Positions 7,919-13,584 of a stretch of DNA of 13,584 nt are shown here, piece by piece. Positions within the stretch are counted from its first letter, which is position 1; every line of letters starts with the position of its first letter. The translations under genes and the position numbers were made by a program. The notes below the pieces were generated by a model. It made no database searches and had not been told where the DNA came from. It worked only from the letters and a program-made list of their open reading frames with translations. This stretch comes from Mucilaginibacter sp. (lineage in GTDB: Bacteria; Bacteroidota; Bacteroidia; Sphingobacteriales; Sphingobacteriaceae): assembly GCA_019235595.1 (NCBI GenBank), contig JAFAKI010000121.1:1-13584 (forward strand). Reading direction: 5' to 3'.

Positions 7919-7941
7919 TGTGTTAAAATAGCGTAATCACA
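7919..7941. promoter_or_regulatory. Imperfect dyad upstream of the regulator promoter, possible operator
   Basis: TGTG (7919-7922) and CACA (7938-7941) bound a 23-base element with further partial symmetry (TGTGTTA against TAATCACA). It sits just upstream of the regulator's -7 element and next to the SusD scar. Regulators of the NrtR/AraR family bind dyads of about this size, so it may be an autoregulatory site. Symmetry is weak and only one copy is seen. Confidence 0.22.
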
Positions 7942-7948
7942 AATCTAA

Positions 7949-8437
7949 AATAAAATTAGTGTTTACCGTACGGTTGTATGGAGAAACCCGTCGACATTCG
8001 ATATTGGTAATGATGAGTTGGCGAATGAAGAAGGCTACCGGGACAATAAGTACTACCCGGACAGCCAGGCGCCAACCCGTAATCAGAGTAACGATGTGGC
8101 CCTTTTCAGATATGCAGATATTCTGCTTGAAAAATCAGAAGCAATATTGCGTGGTGCTAATGCTACCAATGGCGATTCACCACTATCATTGGTTAACCAG
8201 GTACGTTCAAAGGCTCAGGCTGCTGCCTTTACTTCGGTTGATCTGACTGGCTTATTACAAGAGCGTGCTCGTGAATTTGCCGACGAAGGCTGGCGCAGGA
8301 ACGACCTGATACGGTTTGGTCTTTATGAGCAGCCATGGGGGATAAAAACAGATGCCAACCCCCAAAAACGTATATTCCCGATACCAACGCCTGAGCTACA
8401 GTTGAACAGCAAGCTGGTACAAAACCCCGGTTATTAG
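7949..8437 (+). pseudogene. RagB/SusD-family outer membrane lipoprotein, C-terminal remnant
   Basis: About 160 residues are open from just after TAA 7946-7948 to TAG 8435-8437. Clear SusD-family sequence runs from about 'WRNPSTFDIGNDELANEEGY' through 'RNQSNDVALFRYADILLEKS', 'RAREFADEGWRRNDLIRFG' and the terminal 'RIFPIPTPELQLNSKLVQNP'. Complete SusD proteins have about 500-600 residues with a lipoprotein signal. Here the first 350-400 residues, the signal peptide and any ATG are absent; the only in-frame start-like codon is a TTG at 8018 inside the conserved region. No partner susC is present upstream, where instead the divergent regulator promoter sits within about 40 bases. The intact, well-conserved 3' part and the retained terminator suggest a recent deletion. 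It should not make a functional glycan-binding protein. Confidence 0.85.
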
Positions 8438-8471
8438 AATTTAATAATAGGTTGAGATAAATTAGTTGTGG

Positions 8472-8500
8472 AGTGTGGGCTTCGGCCCACATTCTTTTTA
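8472..8500 (+). terminator. Intrinsic terminator after the SusD remnant
   Basis: TGTGGGC (8474-8480) and GCCCACA (8485-8491) form a perfect 7-bp stem, extendable to 9 bp with one G-T pair, around the stable tetraloop TTCG. TTCTTTTT follows. It insulates the GH89/GH28 genes from read-through of the remnant. Confidence 0.88.
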
Positions 8501-8553
8501 AATGCGCCGATTAAAATAATCCGGATTTAGCACATGCTTTGTAACTTGGTGTT

Positions 8554-10764
8554 ATGAAAAAAAATATACTGTTTGGCCTGGTGCTGTTTAGCGGGACGCT
8601 GATCGCTCAAATAGCGTATGCACAGGTGAACAAAGAAGCATCTTATGCGCTTATCAAAAGGGTGATACCTCAACGGGCTGCTTCTTTTGCGATTGAGCAG
8701 CTTCAAACTGAGGGTAAAGATGCTTTTGAAATTGAAAGCAAGGGAGGGAGGATCGTTCTGCGTGGCAGCAATGGCGTTTCAGTGGCTTCGGCATTGTATT
8801 ATTACCTCAATCAATATTGCCATTGCCAGGTTACCTGGAACGGAACCAACTTAAAATTGCCTCAAAAGCTACCGGTTTTAACACACAAAATTCATAAGGC
8901 AACGCCTTACAGCTATCGCTATTACCTGAATTATTGCACCTACAATTACAGCATGAGTTGGTGGGACTGGGATCGCTGGCAAAAAGAGATAGATTGGATG
9001 GCCATGCACGGCATCAACATGCCACTTGCGCTAACCGGGCAGGAATATACCTGGTATAAGGTGTATAAAAACATGGATTTTAGCGATGAAGACCTGAAAA
9101 GTTTCTTCTGCGGTCCGGCTTATTTTGCCTGGTTCTGGATGGGTAATTTGGATGGCTGGGGCGGTCCGCTACCGGTAAGCTGGATGGAAAGCCACCGCGA
9201 TCTGCAGCAAAAAATACTGAAACGCGAAAGAGAACTGGGCATGAAACCGATCCTGCAATCATTTACCGGCCACGTACCGGCGTCGTTCTCTAAATATTTC
9301 CCAGCGTCGAAGTTAAAAAGAACCAACTGGCATAACGGCTTTGATGACACTTATCTATTAGATACTGAAGATCCTATGTTTGCCAAAATCGGCCAGAAAT
9401 TTATCGAAGAGCAGACGAAGCTGTATGGAACGGATCATTTATACTCGGCTGATACTTTTAATGAAAACGAACCTCCAACAGATGATCCTGATTACCTTGC
9501 AGCTTTAAGCAAACGTGTATACCAGGCTATAAATATTGCCGACATTAAGGGTATCTGGGTAATGCAGGGCTGGCTTTTTTATAGTGACCGCAAGTTCTGG
9601 AAACAACCGCAAATAAAAGCGCTGTTAAATGCGGTGCCTGATGACCGGATGATCGTGCTTGACCTGGCCGCAGAAATTCAACCAGTATGGAGACAAACCG
9701 ATGCCTTTTATGGCAAACCCTGGATATGGAACATGCTGCACAATTTTGGTGGTAACATCGTAATGTTCGGCCGTATGAATGGCGTAGCGGATGGCCCGGC
9801 AAATGCATTGAAAGACCCGGCTTCAAAGAAAATGGAAGGCATTGGGCTTACCATGGAAGCTATTGAGCAAAACCCTGTGCTTTATGAATTAATGACAGCC
9901 AATACCTGGCAGAATGAGCCTATCAATTTGGACGAATGGATAAAACAATACCAATTGAACCGATACGGCAGTGTAAATAAATATACCGCGCAGGCATGGA
10001 GAACACTTCGTAATACAGTTTATAGTGGCGGAACTATTATAAGAGATGGATCGGAATCGATTATTACCGGTCGGCCCACTTTAGATTCCAATACCGTTTG
10101 GACACGAACTACCTTAAATTATAAGCCAAAAGGATTTTTGCCCGCATGGGATGCCATGATTAACGCTATTCCATCATGCAGTAACAGTGATGGGTTTAGG
10201 TATGACCTGGTAGACGTCACACGGCAGGCTTTGGCCAATTGTGCATTGCCATTGCAAAAAAAATGGGTGGATGCATACCGGCAAAAAAACGTGCCCGATT
10301 TTGATAAATTCAGCACACAGTTTCTTGAACTGATAAGTGACATGGACAGGTTGCTGGCTACCCGAAAGGATTTTTTGTTGGGATTGTGGATAGCTGATGC
10401 ACGCAGTCAAAGTAACAATAAAACGGAACAGGATATTTATGAACACAATGCCCGCGACCTGATCACACTGTGGGGCGATGAAAATAGTCCGTTGCATGAA
10501 TATTCGTGCCGGCAATGGAGCGGTTTGCTAAACGACTTTTACAAGGTACGCTGGGAAAAGTACTTTGCTCAAATAAAGGGTGACATGAAAGCGGGCAAGG
10601 AGCTTGACCAGAAAGAATTTGATAATAGGATAAAGCAATGGGAATGGCAGTGGGTAAATGAGCATAAAAACTACCCGATTAACCCGGTAGGCAACAGCGT
10701 TACCGAAGCAAAAGCCATCTATCAAAAATATCGCAAGGTAATAGGAGCAGCATATGAAAATTAA
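8554..10764 (+). CDS. Alpha-N-acetylglucosaminidase, glycoside hydrolase family 89 (NAGLU type)
   Basis: A complete exported 736-residue hydrolase removing terminal alpha-linked N-acetylglucosamine. The signal peptide ends about AYA-Q (residues 21-24). The order fits the family: N-terminal alpha/beta domain (about 25-115), TIM-barrel catalytic domain (about 120-450, beginning near 'PYSYRYYLNYCTYNYSMSWW' with 'MHGINMPLALTGQEYTWY'), and an all-helical C-terminal domain. 'SADTFNENEPP' contains Glu304, aligning with the catalytic acid/base of human NAGLU (ADTFNEMQPP). 'TMEAIEQNPVLYELM' contains Glu435, aligning with its nucleophile. Both are intact, so activity is expected in the periplasm. Natural substrates of the family include alpha-GlcNAc-1,4-GlcA/IdoA of heparan and alpha-GlcNAc-1,4-Gal of mucins. 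Its stop overlaps the GH28 start by 11 bases, implying one mRNA. The terminator at 8472-8500 implies its own promoter in 8501-8553, but none is clear. Confidence 0.95.
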   Translation: MKKNILFGLVLFSGTLIAQIAYAQVNKEASYALIKRVIPQRAASFAIEQLQTEGKDAFEIESKGGRIVLRGSNGVSVASALYYYLNQYCHCQVTWNGTNLKLPQKLPVLTHKIHKATPYSYRYYLNYCTYNYSMSWWDWDRWQKEIDWMAMHGINMPLALTGQEYTWYKVYKNMDFSDEDLKSFFCGPAYFAWFWMGNLDGWGGPLPVSWMESHRDLQQKILKRERELGMKPILQSFTGHVPASFSKYFPASKLKRTNWHNGFDDTYLLDTEDPMFAKIGQKFIEEQTKLYGTDHLYSADTFNENEPPTDDPDYLAALSKRVYQAINIADIKGIWVMQGWLFYSDRKFWKQPQIKALLNAVPDDRMIVLDLAAEIQPVWRQTDAFYGKPWIWNMLHNFGGNIVMFGRMNGVADGPANALKDPASKKMEGIGLTMEAIEQNPVLYELMTANTWQNEPINLDEWIKQYQLNRYGSVNKYTAQAWRTLRNTVYSGGTIIRDGSESIITGRPTLDSNTVWTRTTLNYKPKGFLPAWDAMINAIPSCSNSDGFRYDLVDVTRQALANCALPLQKKWVDAYRQKNVPDFDKFSTQFLELISDMDRLLATRKDFLLGLWIADARSQSNNKTEQDIYEHNARDLITLWGDENSPLHEYSCRQWSGLLNDFYKVRWEKYFAQIKGDMKAGKELDQKEFDNRIKQWEWQWVNEHKNYPINPVGNSVTEAKAIYQKYRKVIGAAYEN

Positions 10765-12289
10765 AATATTCATTACTTTTTTACTGGCTTGTGCTACCAT
10801 TGAAGCATTATCGCAAGGCAAAATCTACAATATTTCACGATATGGTGCTGTTGCAGATGCCATAACTAACAATACAACCGCTATCCAAAAAGCAATTGAC
10901 GAAGCGTCAGCCAAAGGTGGCGGCACAGTGTTGGTTCCGGCCGGCAAATTTGTTACGGGTGTCATTACTATTAAATCGAACGTTGAACTGCATTTAGATA
11001 AAGATGCTTTCCTGTTGGGAAGCCCTGTAAGAGCTGATTATGGTGCCGGTAAGGCTTCTGCGCTGATTGTTGCCGATCATCAGCATCATATTGCCATAAC
11101 CGGTCAGGGTACGATTGACGGACAGGGAGAAAAGTTAATAAAAGACATTTATGTTATGCTGAACGCCGGAACTTTGCGTGATACGGAGTGGAAAATTCCT
11201 AATCCATGGCACCAAACCCGGCCGGCAGAAGATAATCGCCCCAAACTGATCGAGTTCAGGAATTGCGACGATATTCAGGTTAAAGGTATTACGATAAAAA
11301 ACGGCCTTTGCTGGATACAGAATTACAAAAGCTGCTCGAACCTGCTGGTTGACCATATCAAAGTTGAAAGTGTAACATTTTGGAATAACGACGGTATCGA
11401 CATAACGGATTGCAAAAATGCCAGGCTTACCAATAGTTTTTTCAATGCTGCCGATGACGGTATTTGCCTGAAATCAGAAGACCCACAAGGCGCCTGTGAA
11501 AATGTTTATGTAGCGGATTGCAAGGTGCGGTCGAGCGCGAGCGCGGTCAAATTTGGTACAGCCTCTCATGGCGGGTTTAAAAATGTCACTGTCAAGAATA
11601 TTATTGTTTACGATACATTCCGCTCCGCTCTTGCGCTTGAATCTGTTGATGGCGGCACGCTGGAGGATATTAACGTCGATAATATCAAAGCAACCAATAC
11701 GGGCAATGCAATTTTTATCCGTCTTGGCCACAGAAACCAAAAGGCGCCTGTGGGTAAAGTGCAACGGGTGCATATCAGCAATGTAATGGTGGATGTACCT
11801 GCAGGTAAGCCGGATGCGGGTTACCTGATGGAGGGGCCGTTTGTGCGCGAACCTCACAATGTTTTTCCATCATCTATTGTGGGGATTCCATCGGGCAGGG
11901 TAGAGGATGTTAGTCTTGAGAATATTACAATCAATTATCCAGGTGAAGGGAAAAAAGAAAATGCGTTTGTGAGTAAGGATAGCTTGATGAAAGTGCCTGA
12001 ACAGATCAAGAATTACCCAGAGTTCTCCATGTTCGGCGAATTGCCGGCCTGGGGATTCTACATCAGGCATGCCGATGGTATAAAGATCAAAAATTTAGTA
12101 CTAACCTGCAAAGGCTCGGATTACAGGCCTGCACTTATTGCGGATGATGTGAACGGACTTGATTTAAATGAAATACACATACAGCAAACTGCATCGCAGC
12201 CTGCTATTGTACTCAATAAAGTGACCGGGGCGAATATGCACGGGATGCCATTCCCCGGCGATAAAAACAAAAATGTAGAAGTAAAATAA
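10754..12289 (+). CDS. Glycoside hydrolase family 28 (polygalacturonase family), exported
   Basis: A 511-residue right-handed beta-helix hydrolase of the pectin-acting GH28 family. The N-terminal 'SRYGAVADAITNNTTAIQKA' and 'GGGTVLVPAGKFVTG' are family hallmarks. Catalytic positions are present: 'NNDGID' (Asp213), 'ADDGICLKS' (Asp234, Asp235), 'SHGG' (His272) and 'IRLGHR' (Arg323). Classical fungal polygalacturonases have NTD, DD, GHG and RIK; the variants here are usual for Bacteroidota GH28 enzymes, many of which are exo-galacturonidases or act on rhamnogalacturonan. Exact specificity is not readable. Export is by a signal peptide (about residues 1-20); LLAC at residues 10-13 also resembles a lipobox, so lipid anchoring is possible. 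The ATG at 10754 overlaps the end of the GH89 gene by 11 bases, indicating translational coupling. Confidence 0.92.
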   Translation: MKIKIFITFLLACATIEALSQGKIYNISRYGAVADAITNNTTAIQKAIDEASAKGGGTVLVPAGKFVTGVITIKSNVELHLDKDAFLLGSPVRADYGAGKASALIVADHQHHIAITGQGTIDGQGEKLIKDIYVMLNAGTLRDTEWKIPNPWHQTRPAEDNRPKLIEFRNCDDIQVKGITIKNGLCWIQNYKSCSNLLVDHIKVESVTFWNNDGIDITDCKNARLTNSFFNAADDGICLKSEDPQGACENVYVADCKVRSSASAVKFGTASHGGFKNVTVKNIIVYDTFRSALALESVDGGTLEDINVDNIKATNTGNAIFIRLGHRNQKAPVGKVQRVHISNVMVDVPAGKPDAGYLMEGPFVREPHNVFPSSIVGIPSGRVEDVSLENITINYPGEGKKENAFVSKDSLMKVPEQIKNYPEFSMFGELPAWGFYIRHADGIKIKNLVLTCKGSDYRPALIADDVNGLDLNEIHIQQTASQPAIVLNKVTGANMHGMPFPGDKNKNVEVK

Positions 12290-12298
12290 AGTAGGGTG

Positions 12299-12320
12299 TT
12301 TACGGAAACGTTTTCGTAAA
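12299..12320. promoter_or_regulatory. LacI-family operator palindrome upstream of the inositol oxygenase gene
   Basis: A 22-base dyad: half-sites TTTACG (12299-12304) and CGTAAA (12315-12320) flank a core AAACGTTT (12306-12313). Only the pair 12305/12314 (G/T) breaks the symmetry. A central CG inside AAACGTTT is the hallmark of LacI/GalR-type operators. It begins 10 bases after the GH28 stop and ends 77 bases before the MIOX start. No LacI-family gene is in the window, so the regulator would be encoded elsewhere. Confidence 0.7.
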
Positions 12321-12397
12321 TAAATCCGAAATTTAGGCTAACAAATTTATCCAAGGGTGTTTAACTATAGTATATTACATAAATTATAAATCAAATT

Positions 12398-13270
12398 ATG
12401 GAAAAACTAACCAAGAAGGAAATATCGCCCTTGTCGAGCCTCGACGAATGGGAGGAAGATGTACTTAAAAGGTATCCTGAACCTGGTAATATGGCCAAAG
12501 CCAAAGAGGAATTCAGAAACTATGATAGCCCTGAGGTGGATAGCGTGCGTGAGTTTTATCGCTTAAATCATAAATATCAGACTTATGAAAACGTATTGGC
12601 CAAAAAAGAACGCTTTCTGAAGTTTGAACAAAAAGAAATGCCATGGTGGGCAGCTATGGAGTATCTGAATACGCTGATAGATGAATCAGATCCAGACCTG
12701 CAGCTCGACCAATTGCAGCATTTGCTGCAAACGGCTGAGGCCATCCGCGCCGACGGGCACCCTGATTGGTTTGTGCTAACAGGCTTTATCCACGATCTTG
12801 GCAAGGTACTTTGCCTGTTTGGCGAACCGCAATGGAACGTGGTTGGTGATACCTTCCCGGTAGGGTGTAAGTTTTCGGATAAGATCGTGTACCCTGAGTT
12901 TTTTGCCGATAACCCGGATACTTATGACGAACGGTTTAATACAAAATATGGTGTTTACTCTCCTAATTGCGGAATGGATAATGTACAGATATCGTGGGGG
13001 CACGATGAATATCTGTACCAATTAACAAAGGATCATCTGCCTGAACCGGCGCTTTATATGATCCGGTACCATTCGTTCTATTCACAACATCGGGAAAAGG
13101 CCTACGACCATTTGCTGAACGACCATGACCAAAAAATGTTTAAATGGGTAGAGCAATTTAACCCTTATGATCTGTATTCAAAAAGCCCGGTTACCCCGGT
13201 TGTGTCTGAGCTAAGGCCTTATTATGAAGACCTTATCGCCAAATATCTTCCCGAAACCGTAAAACTGTAA
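12398..13270 (+). CDS. myo-Inositol oxygenase (MIOX)
   Basis: A complete cytoplasmic 290-residue enzyme, close in length to the animal protein, that opens myo-inositol with O2 to give D-glucuronate. Family stretches are strong throughout: 'DSVREFYRLNHKYQTYENV', 'FVLTGFIHDLGKVL', 'QWNVVGDTFPVGC', 'SWGHDEYLY', 'MIRYHSFYSQH' and 'FNPYDLYSKSP'. The diiron ligands of mouse MIOX (His98, His123, Asp124, His194, His220, Asp253) correspond to His121, His132, Asp133, His202, His225 and Asp258, all present. The enzyme uses a mixed-valent diiron site in an HD-domain fold. The gene has its own upstream LacI-type operator and downstream terminator, with no terminator separating it from GH28, so both a separate transcript and read-through are possible. 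Glucuronate would enter the uronate isomerase route. MIOX is widespread in eukaryotes but patchy in bacteria, suggesting transfer at some point; base use here does not stand out. Confidence 0.96.
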   Translation: MEKLTKKEISPLSSLDEWEEDVLKRYPEPGNMAKAKEEFRNYDSPEVDSVREFYRLNHKYQTYENVLAKKERFLKFEQKEMPWWAAMEYLNTLIDESDPDLQLDQLQHLLQTAEAIRADGHPDWFVLTGFIHDLGKVLCLFGEPQWNVVGDTFPVGCKFSDKIVYPEFFADNPDTYDERFNTKYGVYSPNCGMDNVQISWGHDEYLYQLTKDHLPEPALYMIRYHSFYSQHREKAYDHLLNDHDQKMFKWVEQFNPYDLYSKSPVTPVVSELRPYYEDLIAKYLPETVKL

Positions 13271-13302
13271 AATGGTTTAAAAGTATTATAAAATGTTTTT
13301 GG

Positions 13303-13338
13303 ACGGCCCTTTGTAATGCGCAAAGGGCCGTTTGCTTT
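13303..13338 (+). terminator. Strong intrinsic terminator after the inositol oxygenase gene
   Basis: ACGGCCCTTTG (13303-13313) and CAAAGGGCCGT (13321-13331) form a perfect 11-bp stem around the loop TAATGCG. TTGCTTTT follows. The stem starts 33 bases after the MIOX stop. The downstream U-run is interrupted but adequate; the stem alone could also stop transcripts coming from the right. Confidence 0.9.
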
Positions 13339-13383
13339 TATAGTAGGCAGATAAGCTAAATATTTTCTCAAGTATTATTTTTT

Positions 13384-13399
13384 GTAACGATTGTGTTAC
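13384..13399. promoter_or_regulatory. Short inverted repeat in the leader of the last gene, possible operator
   Basis: GTAAC (13384-13388) and GTTAC (13395-13399) are exact complements separated by GATTGT. It lies in the 196-base AT-rich stretch between the MIOX terminator and the next start codon. That stretch must hold the next gene's promoter, although no clear TAnnTTTG was found. A second, looser pairing, GGGCTAATA (13490-13498) with TATTAACCC (13514-13522), sits just before the start codon. Confidence 0.25.
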
Positions 13400-13534
13400 T
13401 TGTGTTCATGTATTTTATACTGAACTGATATACAATTAGTTGTTCAATGGTTAATAAATATAATCAATGGGGAAATAAAATAAACTCTAGGGCTAATATT
13501 TCGTAAAAGGGAGTATTAACCCAATCACAACAAT

Positions 13535-13584
13535 ATGAAAACGAAATTTACGTTTCTGAAAGCGCTCTTTAGCATTGTAATAAT
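13535..13584 (+). CDS. Start of a probable exported protein (3' end outside window)
   Basis: From the ATG at 13535 the frame reads MKTKFTFLKALFSIVI to the end of the window: two lysines, then a hydrophobic run, as in a signal peptide. A long AT-rich leader and the segment 'AATCACAACAAT' just before the ATG resemble starts of secreted or TonB-dependent receptor genes in this group. Sixteen codons do not allow a family call. It is preceded by the MIOX terminator, so it starts a new transcription unit. Confidence 0.5.
   Translation, partial: MKTKFTFLKALFSIVI

Noticed and set aside
7959..8246. A 95-residue rightward frame overlapping the SusD remnant
   Set aside because: It is in a different frame from the clear SusD sequence and is rich in residues expected from a shadow frame.
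8018..8437. The SusD fragment as a functional short gene starting at TTG 8018
   Set aside because: Conserved SusD sequence continues upstream of 8018, and no signal peptide or ATG exists, so a truncated pseudogene fits better.
8501..8553. A promoter -7 element in the stretch before the GH89 gene (TGCTTTG)
   Set aside because: Only the TTTG part fits the consensus and no -33 element is placed correctly. A promoter is expected here but cannot be pinned down.
1..13584. CRISPR arrays, tRNA or rRNA genes, insertion sequences, phage or defence genes
   Set aside because: No regularly spaced repeats, RNA gene signatures, transposase-like proteins or terminal inverted repeats were found on reading both strands.

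Overview
The window looks like chromosomal DNA of a Bacteroidota bacterium, most likely a Sphingobacteriaceae soil or plant-associated genus (Mucilaginibacter/Pedobacter type). The grounds are: a SusD-family nutrient-binding lipoprotein remnant, a Bacteroidota-style sugar regulator with a degenerate Nudix box, TAnnTTTG-like promoter elements, weak or absent Shine-Dalgarno sequences, and secreted glycoside hydrolases. The genus is inferred from gene style only. No tRNA, rRNA, IS element or CRISPR array was seen.

Region 1 (1-4666, + strand) is a tripartite heavy-metal efflux operon. It holds the 3' end of a TolC-like outer membrane channel gene, a lipoprotein membrane-fusion adaptor, and a complete CzcA/CusA-family RND pump. 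The pump keeps the Asp/Asp/Glu proton-relay signature of divalent-metal pumps. A short gap with imperfect inverted repeats (4667-4861) follows, and transcription then converges.

Region 2 (4862-6890, - strand) holds a two-gene redox module: a 4-TM b-type cytochrome followed by a Tat-exported, probably lipid-anchored molybdopterin oxidoreductase of the sulfite oxidase/MsrP fold. Downstream lies a separate SRPBCC-fold gene. A promoter motif sits upstream of the cytochrome gene and argues for a later start codon than the longest reading frame.

Region 3 (7129-12289) is a glycan-utilisation locus. A Nudix-plus-winged-helix regulator (AraR/NrtR type, degenerate Nudix box) is transcribed leftward. 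Immediately across its promoter lies a rightward SusD fragment that keeps only the C-terminal third, without a start codon. This looks like the scar of a deletion that removed susC and most of susD. After a strong terminator come two overlapping secreted-hydrolase genes, GH89 (alpha-N-acetylglucosaminidase) and GH28 (polygalacturonase family).

Region 4 (12299-13584) has a near-perfect LacI-family operator palindrome, then a complete myo-inositol oxygenase gene (MIOX) with all six iron ligands and a strong terminator. Last comes the first 16 codons of another probably exported protein behind a leader of about 195 bases.

MIOX makes D-glucuronate and GH28 enzymes release galacturonate, so both feed hexuronate catabolism. 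GH89 removes alpha-GlcNAc, which in heparan and in some plant inositol sphingolipids is 1,4-linked to glucuronate. The GH89/GH28/MIOX grouping could therefore serve plant cell wall or plant glycolipid headgroup breakdown. That last step is a hypothesis, not something the sequence proves.
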